A stretch of 64,000 nt of DNA. Origin: Bacteroidota bacterium (lineage in GTDB: Bacteria > Bacteroidota > Bacteroidia > Bacteroidales > JAAYUG01). Each line of letters starts with the position of its first letter. Position 1 is the first letter of the stretch. Made by a program: the position numbers and the translations under genes. The notes below the pieces were generated by a model. It ran no database searches and was not told where the DNA came from. It saw only the letters and a list, made by a program, of their open reading frames with translations. Below, one piece after another: positions 18,084 to 29,200 of this stretch. The stretch is taken from positions 1 through 64,000 of the forward strand of contig JAKPTE010000016.1 in assembly GCA_029571215.1 (NCBI GenBank). The letters are read 5' to 3'.

Positions 18084-20276
18084 TCAGTTGAACCAGTATG
18101 AGAGTTTGGCCACCACTCCCCTGCTTTTGTTTCTGAAGTTTTCAGGCCAGGTGTTATCGGTATAGACAAGATAAAAATCGCTCACGGGAGCAAAACGATA
18201 CTGGAAACGCACGTTAAGATTCAGGTTATCAATCTGATTGTTGTACTGAACAAAGGTTGTAAGAAAGAGCTTATCAGTAAATGTAAGATCCACCTTAGGA
18301 CCGAGGAGCAGAAGGTTGGCACTGTTATAAGGCTCAGGAAGAACGATGCTGTTATAAGCTCCTGTCAAAGCCAGGCTGGCGTAAGGCTGAATACGGTAAT
18401 TCAGCTGGCCTTCAACAGAAAACCGGGAACCATTATAAAAGCCCCCGTAAAGAACTGACAGCACAATGTTGAGTGGTTTGCGTAAATCGGATGAATATCC
18501 GGCTGCTACCTCGTTCCAGTGATAGGAAGAGCCTGCAATGAGGCTATCGCCTCCGGTGTGCGTCGGATCAAAAGGAGCCTGAAGCCGGATGTACATATCA
18601 TTTACCTGAACATAAAACAGCCGCTTGTTCATCATCTCAGCAAAATACCTTGCCTGCAGATTTCTGTCAGAAACGGAAAAATCAGATGTGAAGTACAAGA
18701 CCGGTGTAAGAATGAAACCATGGTTAGCCACGCGTCCACCTGAAGGAAAGAATTTATATTGCAGAACAGGATTGAGAAGGTAGTATCCCGTACGTTGCAC
18801 ATAACCAACTTCGGCGAGATAATCTTTGCCTACCCAGGTCTGAGCCAGAGTTGCTTTGACAAACTGGTTTTCAAAGGTCAGGCTGGCTGAAGCCGCTCCG
18901 CTTTCAGAGGAGGCGCCTGAATAAAGGGAATGATGATAGTATGCTTTCCCTGTCCAACGATGGTCGGAGCTGGCAAGGTTGTACTCCAGTCCGCCAACCC
19001 TGTTATATAAATTGTCTGTAAACGTTGAATCATTGGGTCTTTCGGTTACTTCTCTATTAATTACAAACGCCGTAATATTGGATCGGCTGAACAATTTACG
19101 CTGAAGAACGGCTACACCAAAATTGGCTCCGGCAAATTCATCCCTGCCTGAGGTCTGAATATCCATAATACCAAGCCTCCAGTTTTCCGAGAGCTTCCCG
19201 CTCAGGCGAACTCCAGCGACAATCGGGTTTTCCAGGCCTATGCGCCGCGAAAAAAAGGGACGCACTTTTTCCTCACCCAGGCTGGCAAAAATATCACTGT
19301 TCTCAAGGAAGAACTGTCGTTTTTCCGGAAAAAACAATTCAAACCGGTCGAGGTTTGTTCGCTGCTGGTCCACTTCTACCTGCGAAAAATCGGGATTTAC
19401 CGTAATATCAAGGTTCAGTGAGGTAGAGAGCATCAACTTGGCATCCGCCCCAACCTGAGCATTATAAGAAGTTGGCTTTCCGGCTTCCCTGTCAGAGGAA
19501 GCTTTAACGAGGCCATAGGGGATCAGGGAGAATCTTATCCCCGGTGCAGGAAGCCGCATAGGCCACACCATGGTACCGGTATAGGCAAGATTGGCTGTCT
19601 GAAACTGCCGCGGTACAGGAGCCCATGTTGATTTTTCATTGGTTTTTAAATCCAGCCGGCTGAAATTAATGCCCCAAACAGTGTCACCCTGAATGTAACG
19701 TATGCTTCGGAAAGGTATGGCCATTTCAGCTGTCCACCTGTCGGGATAATTTTTTACAGCCGACCTCCACTTGGTGTCCCATTCAAGGGATACGAACCCG
19801 CCGTTTGCCTGAATACCATCCCATTGGGCACCCGCAGCCGAAACTCCAAAGGCAAACCCGTTGGTCTGATCATTGTATGGATCGATGAAAGCAATGAAAT
19901 TGTCGTTGTTTCCAAAGGCAAAATCGCGACGAAGGGATTCGACCGGCCTCGGCCCCGGTAATGAATCAAAGCAAGTAACCCCAATGTAAAGAAAATCATC
20001 ATCGGCCAGAAGCCTGACCTCCGTCTGGGCAGCCGCATAACCAGTATCAGTAGGTAAAACACGGTGGAAGCGGGTGGCGGGTTCAGCCTTGTTCCACCAT
20101 GGTTCGTCAAGAATTCCATCAATATGAATTTCTTCGTTAATTGGATACACGTGAATAAAATACTGCCCCCGATTCACAGGATGATCCTGCGCATATGAAA
20201 ACATTGCCAAACATAGAAAACCACAAACAAAGATTGTAATCCGATGAAAAAATGTATGGATCATTGGAAGGTTCAT
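18084..20276 (-). CDS. DUF5916-type outer-membrane protein with CBM9-like N-terminal domain
   Basis: IDGILDEPWWNKAEPATRFHRVLPTD; FELFFPEKRQFFLENSDIFAS; beta-barrel-like C-terminus ending SYWFN. Start moved to M79 of the supplied ORF (MNLPMIHTFFHR, signal peptide). Confidence 0.85.
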   Translation of the reverse strand: MNLPMIHTFFHRITIFVCGFLCLAMFSYAQDHPVNRGQYFIHVYPINEEIHIDGILDEPWWNKAEPATRFHRVLPTDTGYAAAQTEVRLLADDDFLYIGVTCFDSLPGPRPVESLRRDFAFGNNDNFIAFIDPYNDQTNGFAFGVSAAGAQWDGIQANGGFVSLEWDTKWRSAVKNYPDRWTAEMAIPFRSIRYIQGDTVWGINFSRLDLKTNEKSTWAPVPRQFQTANLAYTGTMVWPMRLPAPGIRFSLIPYGLVKASSDREAGKPTSYNAQVGADAKLMLSTSLNLDITVNPDFSQVEVDQQRTNLDRFELFFPEKRQFFLENSDIFASLGEEKVRPFFSRRIGLENPIVAGVRLSGKLSENWRLGIMDIQTSGRDEFAGANFGVAVLQRKLFSRSNITAFVINREVTERPNDSTFTDNLYNRVGGLEYNLASSDHRWTGKAYYHHSLYSGASSESGAASASLTFENQFVKATLAQTWVGKDYLAEVGYVQRTGYYLLNPVLQYKFFPSGGRVANHGFILTPVLYFTSDFSVSDRNLQARYFAEMMNKRLFYVQVNDMYIRLQAPFDPTHTGGDSLIAGSSYHWNEVAAGYSSDLRKPLNIVLSVLYGGFYNGSRFSVEGQLNYRIQPYASLALTGAYNSIVLPEPYNSANLLLLGPKVDLTFTDKLFLTTFVQYNNQIDNLNLNVRFQYRFAPVSDFYLVYTDNTWPENFRNKSRGVVAKLSYWFN

Positions 20277-20325
20277 AGACATAAGCTTCAAAAATACATA
20301 TCTTTGATTATGCCAAACTACTGTT

Positions 20326-22176
20326 ATGAAAAAAAACTTTCTCCGACTCACGATTTTACTACTTTTTATCCAATACCCTTTGAAAGCACAAGAGAGAAAT
20401 GTGCTGGTATTATTCCGGGGAACAACGCCTGATGCAAAGCAGGTGACTGCATACATCATTCCGTGGCTCGAACATCTGGGTGTACCATTCCAAAGCATTG
20501 ACCTTGACATAGAAAAAGCTACGGTAACCAGTAATACAGCCCTTGTTATTCTTGGTCATTCAGGAATTTTCAAACGTCAGAAGTACTGGAAAAAATTCGA
20601 AAAAGAACTGATAGTGAAGGGAACTGGATTAATAGCATTTCAGAGCCCGGATCTCAGGAATCACCAGAAGGATTCTGTTGTTGAAATCCGTTTTGTGAAG
20701 AAGCATTATATTACACAAAATCATGCTGTGCCTGGAACATTTGCCCTTGCAGGAAAGATGAAACTTCCCCGTAAAAATTCTCTGCAGGGCGAAGAATTGC
20801 TGGAAGCAGGAGGAGTTCCCGTTCTTGAAGTCGATAAAAAAGGTTCATCACGTCGCGTCTGGTGGAGCACAGCTGAATGGATGAGTACATACGTTTCCGG
20901 TCCCCTGGGAGGACTGGATGATTTATTCTGGCGTTCTATTGTATGGGCAGCCAAAAAGCCTTTCGTTATGCACTGCCTTCCTCCGCTCGTGACCATGCGT
21001 GTTGATGATGTGGCTGGCAGGGGCGAGATATGGCATCAGACTCCTCTTTACTGGGTTGGCGTTTCAGCAAAATATGGATTTAAACCATGGCTTGGACTTT
21101 TTATATACAACCTTACTCCCGCTGCTGTGGATGAGCTTCGTTCGTATCTTCTTTCCGGAGAGGCTACCGCCGCGCCCCATGCTTTCGGAAGGCCTAATCG
21201 TAACAACAAACGAATGGAAGGGTATCTGAAAACAGGGGATGCCAACGAATACCCTTTCTGGTATGATACCACAGCCTTCCGTTTAAGGGCTACATGGTAC
21301 GATGAATTCATCTACTTTGATCACCACAACGGCAAACCATGGAATAAGGAGGAAAACATAGACGGATTGGAAGCTGCTGACCGGTGGTGGAGAAAAAACC
21401 AGCCACTGCCCATGTCAAAATACCTGATTGCTCATTTTTATGAGTTGTCTGAAAACAATTTCCCTTTCATATGCAACCGCTGGAATATTGAATATGTTGC
21501 CCTGGGGCATCCGGTCAACCTGCCATATGCCGATTCAGTGCCATGGCTGGTATGCGGTCCGTTCCGGAAACATGAACCTCCCGGAACATGCACAAACAAC
21601 CCAGCCCTCAGAGGAAACCGCCCCGTTTATTATGCCGATTTTGTTACCATTAACGGCTGCAAACTGTTTAACTGCTTTACGGAAATACGCGACGATGCCG
21701 GATATGAATGGGCTCCTGACAACCATGTAGAGGCCACGGTTGAACGTGCTGTAAGACAGCTCAGGCGCGCACTGGATGCTAAGGTCCCGGCCGTACTATT
21801 CACCCATGAAACTGATTTTATATACCGTATCAGGCCCGAAAACTGGGAAATGATAATGGCAGGCATTCATAAGGCTATTAACCCATGGAATGCCATTTCT
21901 CTCACATGCGACAGCGCTTTAAAAATCACCAGAGCTTATGCAACCAGTTCACTTGACAGTTATTCTTTTTCAGACGAAAATATCACCCTCACTCTGAACG
22001 TTAAGGGTCATGCCGACGTTGCCACAACTGCCGAGGTATATACTGAAACAGAAAATGGTATTTCAAGTCAGCGGATTATGATACCACCGCATGATGGCTC
22101 CATGCAGGTTCCTTTTGTTTTGAAAGGATCAAGGGTCTTTCCTGAACAAAACGAACGATTACCACAAAAAAGATAG
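20326..22176 (+). CDS. Secreted protein of unknown function, possibly polysaccharide-deacetylase-like
   Basis: Signal peptide ending LKAQ; VTMRVDDVAGRGEIW resembles the acidic motif of deacetylase-like TIM barrels; no family recognised with confidence. Confidence 0.6.
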   Translation: MKKNFLRLTILLLFIQYPLKAQERNVLVLFRGTTPDAKQVTAYIIPWLEHLGVPFQSIDLDIEKATVTSNTALVILGHSGIFKRQKYWKKFEKELIVKGTGLIAFQSPDLRNHQKDSVVEIRFVKKHYITQNHAVPGTFALAGKMKLPRKNSLQGEELLEAGGVPVLEVDKKGSSRRVWWSTAEWMSTYVSGPLGGLDDLFWRSIVWAAKKPFVMHCLPPLVTMRVDDVAGRGEIWHQTPLYWVGVSAKYGFKPWLGLFIYNLTPAAVDELRSYLLSGEATAAPHAFGRPNRNNKRMEGYLKTGDANEYPFWYDTTAFRLRATWYDEFIYFDHHNGKPWNKEENIDGLEAADRWWRKNQPLPMSKYLIAHFYELSENNFPFICNRWNIEYVALGHPVNLPYADSVPWLVCGPFRKHEPPGTCTNNPALRGNRPVYYADFVTINGCKLFNCFTEIRDDAGYEWAPDNHVEATVERAVRQLRRALDAKVPAVLFTHETDFIYRIRPENWEMIMAGIHKAINPWNAISLTCDSALKITRAYATSSLDSYSFSDENITLTLNVKGHADVATTAEVYTETENGISSQRIMIPPHDGSMQVPFVLKGSRVFPEQNERLPQKR

Positions 22177-22692
22177 ATGCTTTTGATCATGCGAAAAACA
22201 AAGATGGCTTCAAATCTGGAAAGGCTCATCAGACTCGCCGATGAGACTTTTGCTGTGCGGAACGATCCCAACCAGCTGAATGTTAATGAAGAAATTATGT
22301 CACGTCTTCGGAGAATTCATCCCCGTACCCTATCGGAATTTAACGACGCCAACGGTCCGGTTGCATGGGTACTGGTAATTCCAACCACACTTGAGCTGAT
22401 GAATCAATTTCTGAAGGAAGAGATTTCAGAAAAGGAGTTGTTCGACCTGACCCCCGAAAAGGCCAAATTTGATGCGCTCTATCTTTGTTCCGCGCTGGTA
22501 TTGGAAGAATACAGAAGGAGAGGGATTGTCAAAAATTTGGTTCTGGAGGCTATTTCAGAAATCAGAAAAGATCACCCGTTGCAGGCACTTTTTGTATGGC
22601 CGTTTACGAGAGAAGGGGAACTGGTAGCCGAAGCAATTGCTCAATCCGTATCTTTACCCCTGTTTAAGAGAAAGGACAGGAAAAATCATTAA
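22177..22692 (+). CDS. GNAT-like hypothetical protein
   Basis: ALYLCSALVLEEYRRRGIVKNLVLEAI resembles a GNAT motif A; start uncertain. Confidence 0.5.
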   Translation: MLLIMRKTKMASNLERLIRLADETFAVRNDPNQLNVNEEIMSRLRRIHPRTLSEFNDANGPVAWVLVIPTTLELMNQFLKEEISEKELFDLTPEKAKFDALYLCSALVLEEYRRRGIVKNLVLEAISEIRKDHPLQALFVWPFTREGELVAEAIAQSVSLPLFKRKDRKNH

Positions 22693-22797
22693 ACCTTTTC
22701 ATAGCCCTGCTCAAAAAAGGATATCACACAATGAGAAAGCCAAGGGAAATTTCTGGACAAAAAATATTGAAATTCAAACCTTTTTATGAGTGAGTAT

Positions 22798-22819
22798 TTT
22801 TTGTACTTTAGTACAAAAA
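22798..22819. promoter_or_regulatory. Perfect dyad TTTTTGTACT-TT-AGTACAAAAA upstream of mscL
   Basis: 10-bp arms, 2-bp centre, ending 18 bp before the mscL ATG. Confidence 0.5.
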
Positions 22820-22837
22820 CCCTAAATTCATTATCCC

Positions 22838-23239
22838 ATGAAACTTGTTGATGAATTCAAAGCCTTTGCCCTGAAAGGGAATGTAGTTGACATGGCCGTA
22901 GGTATCATAATCGGAGCGGCTTTTGGTAAAATCGTCAGTTCGTTGGTAAACGATGTGATCATGCCCCCTCTCGGTCTGCTGATTGGAGGAGTCAATTTCA
23001 CCGATCTGAAAATCACACTTAAAGCTGCCGAAGGTGTAAATCCGCCGGTAACCTTGAATTACGGAAATTTCATTCAGGTGACCTTTGATTTTCTGATTGT
23101 GGCTGCCGCCATCTTTTTTGTGATTAAAGCCATGAATTCCCTTCAGAGGAAACAGGAAACACAGGCGCCTGTCGTTCCGCCGGCTCCGTCAAGGGAAGAA
23201 ACCCTGCTGACGGAGATAAGGGACCTTCTGAAGAAATAA
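22838..23239 (+). CDS. mscL: Large-conductance mechanosensitive channel MscL
   Basis: [41 protein letters not shown]. Confidence 0.97.
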   Translation: MKLVDEFKAFALKGNVVDMAVGIIIGAAFGKIVSSLVNDVIMPPLGLLIGGVNFTDLKITLKAAEGVNPPVTLNYGNFIQVTFDFLIVAAAIFFVIKAMNSLQRKQETQAPVVPPAPSREETLLTEIRDLLKK

Positions 23240-23506
23240 TCTTAAAAGCTGGGACGATTTTTCTGATTTTGCTTTTTTGAGTCGAATACCCTCTCTCCCT
23301 TCTTATGCTGTTTGCAACGCAGAGACAAGAGGGTGAGGATTTTTGTGAAATTCATTCAAGGATGACCATGGATTTTTCACCGGTTGTTTTGTGATCTTTT
23401 GTCTTTCATCCATGGCCATCCAGGCAACCTTTGGTAATGAAAATCTAAAGCACCGTCGTTTATTTGCGAACCTTATCTCAAAAAGGCGGAGCTGCAGAAA
23501 AGTATC

Positions 23507-24145
23507 CTAATTCTGCTTAGCTGAAAGGAATTCCCTGATACCATCCTGGGTAGCCTTCAGTGCCTTCTGCCCTTTGTGCCAGTCGGCAGGACAAACTTCA
23601 CCATGCTCCTCAAAATACTGCAAAGCATCTACCATGCGCAAGGTTTCCTCAACACTACGACCCAATGGCATATCGTTTACTACCTGGTGCCGCACAATAC
23701 CTTGTTTGTCGATAAGGAACAGCCCCCGGTATGCCTGAGGAGTACCCTGAAACACAGCCTCTCCTTCTTCATTATAATCATAAGTCCCGGCCAGAACATC
23801 GTAATTCTCAGAAATAGTCTTTGATAAATCTGCAACCAGTGGGAATTTCACTCCCTTAATTCCACCATCTTTTACATCAGTCTGAAGCCATTTCCAGTGC
23901 GAAAATTCCGAATCAGTTGAACATCCCACCACAGCTGTGTTACGCGCCTCAAATTCCTTTATTTTCTCCTGAAAAGCAAGGATTTCAGTGGGGCATACAA
24001 AGGTGAAATCAGCAGGGTAAAAGAAAAAAACTACATATTTCTTCCCTACATACTGATCGAGTGAAAAATCCTGTACAATTTCATTACCGTTGATAACAGC
24101 CGGCGCCTTGAATTTAGGAGCTTTTTTTCCTACTAAAACTGCCAT
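23507..24145 (-). CDS. ahpC: Peroxiredoxin (AhpC-type 2-Cys)
   Basis: FFFYPADFTFVCPTEI; second Cys at EVCPADW. Confidence 0.92.
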   Translation of the reverse strand: MAVLVGKKAPKFKAPAVINGNEIVQDFSLDQYVGKKYVVFFFYPADFTFVCPTEILAFQEKIKEFEARNTAVVGCSTDSEFSHWKWLQTDVKDGGIKGVKFPLVADLSKTISENYDVLAGTYDYNEEGEAVFQGTPQAYRGLFLIDKQGIVRHQVVNDMPLGRSVEETLRMVDALQYFEEHGEVCPADWHKGQKALKATQDGIREFLSAKQN

Positions 24146-24217
24146 ATTTAATTGGTTTTAAGAGTTAAACATATCCATTAAAAACACATTACAAAGATAC
24201 ACAAAAAGAGTAATTTC

Positions 24218-26122
24218 TTACCGAAATGAAATAATGTCTGGTTTACGAACAAAAAAGTCTGGGAATTTAATGCGGCTCATGGTTCCAAAAACAAACATGG
24301 CAGAATTCATTCCGGGAAGTTTTTCTGGATAAAAAATCATCCCTGCCTGGAATGTATCGAAGACCAACCGTTCATTTCTGATACGGATACCAAAACCGGT
24401 TCCTGTATAAAAGGAATCATTCATAATAAACTGTGTTTCGCTCCCGATCCAGCCAGCATCGAGAAAGCCATAGAACGCAGGGCGAAAACCCAGTACGTAC
24501 CAGGGGGTAAACAAAACCGATTCTCCCTTGAGCATCAACCGCTTTTTACCGTGAACAAGGCGGCCGTCATATCCGGTAAGGCCGTCGGGCTCCCTGATGT
24601 AAAGAAATTCATCTTCAAACCTGTTTATACCAAGAGTATAGTCTAATTTGATAAAATGCCTGAAATAAAACCTATTGAAAACTACCAGGTTGGTGAAGGC
24701 GTTCATGTTATACCGAAATACGCCCTGCTCGAGCTGGCCGTGATGAAGGAATCCTCCCAGTTCCAATTTTGTGTAAAGATATGCCAGCCGTCCAACATAA
24801 TAACCTTTTGAAAAGGAGAAACCCGAATAGAATCGGGTGTAATATTCATTCCATTCCACTCCACCCAAAATGGTAAGCATAGAACCAAAAGGAATATCTT
24901 CTGTCCGGCCAAAACTGTAAACAAGATTGGTCCTGTAAAAATCCTGAGCTGTAAAGGAAAGGGATCCCACCAGGAGTGTTTTGTTCTGATAAGGATAGAG
25001 CCAATAAGGTTCGACCTCACTGGGACGCTCATAGAAAGCATCCCTGCTGAGGCTTCCTGCAAAGACGATATTGTTTCTGTTTCGTGTGAACCAGTTTTCG
25101 GTTTGCACTGGAAAAGCTTTGCCAACCCAGATGGAGTATGTATTCCCGCCAATGGCGACTGGCCAGACAAGAGAATCATGAATCCACGCTGTTTGCAGAA
25201 CCCGACCCTTTGTCCATTCTATACCTCCGGCATACCGGACGCCTGATGTATAGAAATCACGACTTAAATTCAGATTCCAAAGGTTTTCCCGATAACCAGT
25301 TACATAATTCAGCCGGGCATCAACAAAGGAACCCATGATATTTTTCACTTTCAGAAGTCCTTCATATCCAACCACAGGTGCATGATCCGGATCCCATCGA
25401 AGGATATGGTCCACCTCATATCCGGTACCCAGAAAATTCTGATCCCACACACGCAATTTCCCTTTCTGTGCATCACTCAATTCAAGGGAAAAAGCTTTAG
25501 CGAGCACATCTTTGGTTACTACCAAAACATCCACACTGTCGGTTCCAATCGGACTAAGATAAATACGGGCATCTTCCACCGATGGAATTTCACGCAGCAA
25601 TCGCTCATTATCGGCAATTAGATCCGCTTTTACCACAGTTCCGGGATGTACGAGCATATGATTCATCAGAACCCGATCGGAAGTATAAAAATGCATGCGG
25701 TTTATTCCGCGTTCAATCCAGTTTTGAGGTGCTGCAGTTGTATCCGTAACCGTCGGGCCAAAGATTTCGAGTTTTCTTAACTGAATTTTCCTGATGATTC
25801 TTCCTTCAAATTCCTGGTATGCCAGAATACCCTGTTCGGTTTGCAACGTGTCGCGCAATGGTTTCCTGTTGGAGGGAACCACCACAATATTGTGGATTAC
25901 TTTAGCCCAGTATTGCCGGGCTGCTTTCTCCTCAAGCTTATGAAAAAATAATTCGGTTTTTTGCTTTTTCAATGAATCCGGAGCCAGGAGGAGCGTATCG
26001 GGAGACGGAATAATTCTTCTTCGTGCAGCAGAAAGGGAATCTGGCCTTACAGTTCCTGCCAGAACGGATACGGTCCAGAGTACCGGAAATACAAAGCGAA
26101 TCATCAAAAGCCCCATGCTCAT
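24218..26122 (-). CDS. Outer-membrane protein with POTRA-like domain and beta barrel (BamA/TamA-like)
   Basis: IRKIQLRKLEIFGPTV, VVKADLIADNERLLREIPSVEDARIYLSP (POTRA-like); C-terminal barrel; start inferred at an internal Met before the signal peptide. Confidence 0.65.
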   Translation of the reverse strand: MSMGLLMIRFVFPVLWTVSVLAGTVRPDSLSAARRRIIPSPDTLLLAPDSLKKQKTELFFHKLEEKAARQYWAKVIHNIVVVPSNRKPLRDTLQTEQGILAYQEFEGRIIRKIQLRKLEIFGPTVTDTTAAPQNWIERGINRMHFYTSDRVLMNHMLVHPGTVVKADLIADNERLLREIPSVEDARIYLSPIGTDSVDVLVVTKDVLAKAFSLELSDAQKGKLRVWDQNFLGTGYEVDHILRWDPDHAPVVGYEGLLKVKNIMGSFVDARLNYVTGYRENLWNLNLSRDFYTSGVRYAGGIEWTKGRVLQTAWIHDSLVWPVAIGGNTYSIWVGKAFPVQTENWFTRNRNNIVFAGSLSRDAFYERPSEVEPYWLYPYQNKTLLVGSLSFTAQDFYRTNLVYSFGRTEDIPFGSMLTILGGVEWNEYYTRFYSGFSFSKGYYVGRLAYLYTKLELGGFLHHGQLEQGVFRYNMNAFTNLVVFNRFYFRHFIKLDYTLGINRFEDEFLYIREPDGLTGYDGRLVHGKKRLMLKGESVLFTPWYVLGFRPAFYGFLDAGWIGSETQFIMNDSFYTGTGFGIRIRNERLVFDTFQAGMIFYPEKLPGMNSAMFVFGTMSRIKFPDFFVRKPDIISFR

Positions 26123-26266
26123 CGCACCGCATATTGTTTTGCTACCAGAACTCAATTTGAAATTGACTGCAGGCCACTGGGTAAAAATACACAAAGATTG
26201 TGGAAAAAAGGTAAGAGCATGTTGCAGGGAATTCGTTTAATTTTATCCATTCATCCACCAAACATC

Positions 26267-29200
26267 ATGTCAGAAGTTATCATTTACAAAGCATCAGCCG
26301 GTTCAGGCAAAACATGGCAACTCACTTACGAATACCTTCGGATTCTCTTTTCAAAACCCGAAGATTACAAACATATTCTGGCCGTAACCTTTACCAATAA
26401 GGCCACAGAAGAAATGCGGAACAGAATCCTCGAAGAGCTTCGACAGATGGCTGCCGGAGAAAAAACACATCTGGCCCGACGGCTGGTTGAAGAAGGCATA
26501 GCGTATTCAGGCGATCTGGAAAAAAAAGCATCGCATATTCTCCGCATCCTGCTCCATAATTTCAGCAAGTTTACTGTAACCACCATCGACAGCTTCTTTC
26601 AACACATTCTTAAAAGCTTTGCCCGTGAGGCAGGAATTCCTTTTTACAGGGAGCTTATCCTCGATGACAAAATGGTCCTTGAAGAAACTATTGATCAACT
26701 GTTTTTTCATCTGAACGAACATCCCTTTCTTCAGGAATGGTTGGTGGACTTTACTCTGGAAAGAATCAGACAGGGAAGTTCCTGGAACGTACACAAGGAA
26801 GTCAGCCGCCTTGGTAATGAAATTCTCAGGGAATCATATCCTGGCACCCTGGCTACGGAGCAACCAACTTTCACCGATGATCAGCGCAAGGAATGGCAGG
26901 GCCAATTGTTCGGAAAAGAAAAGAAACTGAAGGAAAATCTGATTGAAATCGGCCAACAGGCCTGTCAGATTGCCAAACGATTTGGTCTTTCCCAGGATGA
27001 TTTTGCCGGGAAATCACGGTCGGTATTTGCCTACTTTGAACAGCTGGCCAATGGAACGATGAAGGATTTGACCGATACGATTCTTAGCGCTCTTACCGAT
27101 GAAACAAAATGGTTTTCCAAGACATCAGCAAAAAAGGAGCTGATCCGGCAGGCTATGGATGAAGGTATGCAAACACTGCTTGCAAGGAGCGTTGATATAC
27201 TAAGAGAACTTAATAAAATCCAGGCACTTGCAAGAAATTTTTATGTATGGGCTATCCTTTCCGATCTTGCCGGACTTTTGCAAAAATACCTTGCTGAGCA
27301 AAACCTTCATCTTCTTTCGGATACACATAAAATTCTCTACCATCTGATAGGAAGAAATGACGCTCCATTTATTTATGAGCGGGCAGGGAATACCTGGCTG
27401 TATTACATGATCGATGAATTCCAGGACACATCTTCCCTGCAATGGAATAATTTCAGGCCGCTGATAGCCAATAGCCTGTCACAAGGAAAAACCAGCCTGG
27501 TAGTAGGTGACGTAAAACAATCCATCTACCGGTGGAGAAACAGCGACTGGCGTATACTGGCAAGGGAAATAATGCATGACTTCCCTGGTCGCAATAAAAC
27601 AGAAGTCCTTCCGCTAAACAGGAGAAGTTTCCGCAACATTATTGAATTCAACAACGCTTTCTTTTTTGAGGCCATTGATTGCCTGAAAGATAAGTACTGC
27701 GAGCAAACCAGTTTGAACACTGAGCATGATCTGGTAGGATTAATGAAAGAAGCTTATGAGGATTGTCGTCAGGGTGTACCAGAGGATAAAATGCAAACAA
27801 CCGGATTTGTGCGGGTCGAGCTATACGATGCGAAGACAGAAGAATCGCGAACTCCCCTGAGGCTTGTTGAGACAGTATGTGAATTATTTTCTTCCGGATA
27901 TCGGCCGGAAGATGTGGCTATTCTTGTGCGAACCAAAAACGAAGCAAAAGCAGTTGCTTCCTGGCTTCTGAACACTGATTACTATCCGCCAGGTATTGCT
28001 CCTCCCGGCATTATTACAGAAGAAGCCATTCTGCTTAGCCAGTCACCGGTAGTGCGCATTCTTTGCAGCCTACTCCGCTACCTGAAGAATCTGGATGACC
28101 AGCTAAACAATCTGAGTTTGCTCAACGAGTTGTTCATGTACCTGGAAATGCAACTTCCAGATGGAAGAGAATATCCGCCCGTTACCTTCACCCGGGAAAC
28201 AACAGAAAATTTTCTGCCACCGGAGTTTGTCAGCCAGGCTGCCGAACTGAAGAAGCTTCCTTTGCAGATTCTTTGCGGCCGGCTTGCTTCCCTTTTCGGG
28301 CTTGACCGGAAAGAGCAACAGAAACCTTATTTGTTTTCCTTCATGGATCAGGTAAATGAAGCCGTGAGAAAAGGAATCTCGGATGTGTATGGTTTTCTTG
28401 ATTTCTGGGATAAAAATGCCGGTAATCTCTCGCTCACCATCCCTGAAAAAGCAAATGCTGTGCGAATCATGACCATCCACAAAGCAAAAGGTCTTGAATT
28501 TCCTGTGGTCATTCTACCTGATCCAGTCTGGTGTATAGACCATAATCCCACGCAGCCTCCTTACCTCTGGATAAAACAAAATCTTTTCGGAAATGAGGAA
28601 TGTACTTGGTTTCCTGTACGATATGGAAAGCAACTTGCCCAAACAGATTTCCGGGAAACATGGCTTAAGGAAAAAATGCAAACCTTTGTGGACAACCTTA
28701 ATCTACTCTACGTTGCATTTACCCGGGCCCGCGAAGGCCTTATCGTCATTTCCGACAAGGACGACAAATTGTATAATGCCCGAAATCTTATCATGGATGT
28801 CTGCAGCCGGTTGAATGACACCATAGTACAAAAGCAAGAAGAAGACGGAAAAATCATTTGCTGTAGAGGCTCTTTTCCGGAACCAAAAGCAGGTACCCTT
28901 TCAAAAGGAGAACCTTTCCATGCGCAAGACAATGATGGCCTCTTTGCCACCCGTTTCGCCCTGCTGGTAAAGAAACATGCCTCCGGATATTTCTCTGAAA
29001 AAGGAGAACTGGTTCAAACGGCCCGGGATGAAGGTAAACTGATGCATACCCTCCTTTCGAAAATACGCCATGCTGAGGATGTGCCCGCGGTGGTGCAACA
29101 GGCTGTGCTGGAAGGAAAAATCAGTAAGAACGAAGCAGAAACCATACAGCAGCGCATTGCTCTGGTGCTGGCTGATCCCGAAATGAAAGAATATTTTACT

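Noticed and set aside
20277-20510. N-terminal 78-residue extension of the DUF5916-type ORF
   Set aside because: Overlaps the divergent gene start; the signal peptide begins at M79, so the shorter CDS is preferred.
23288-23334. ACCCTCT...AGAGGGT inverted repeat as a terminator between mscL and ahpC
   Set aside because: Only 7-bp arms separated by 33 nt and no clean T tract; too weak to call.
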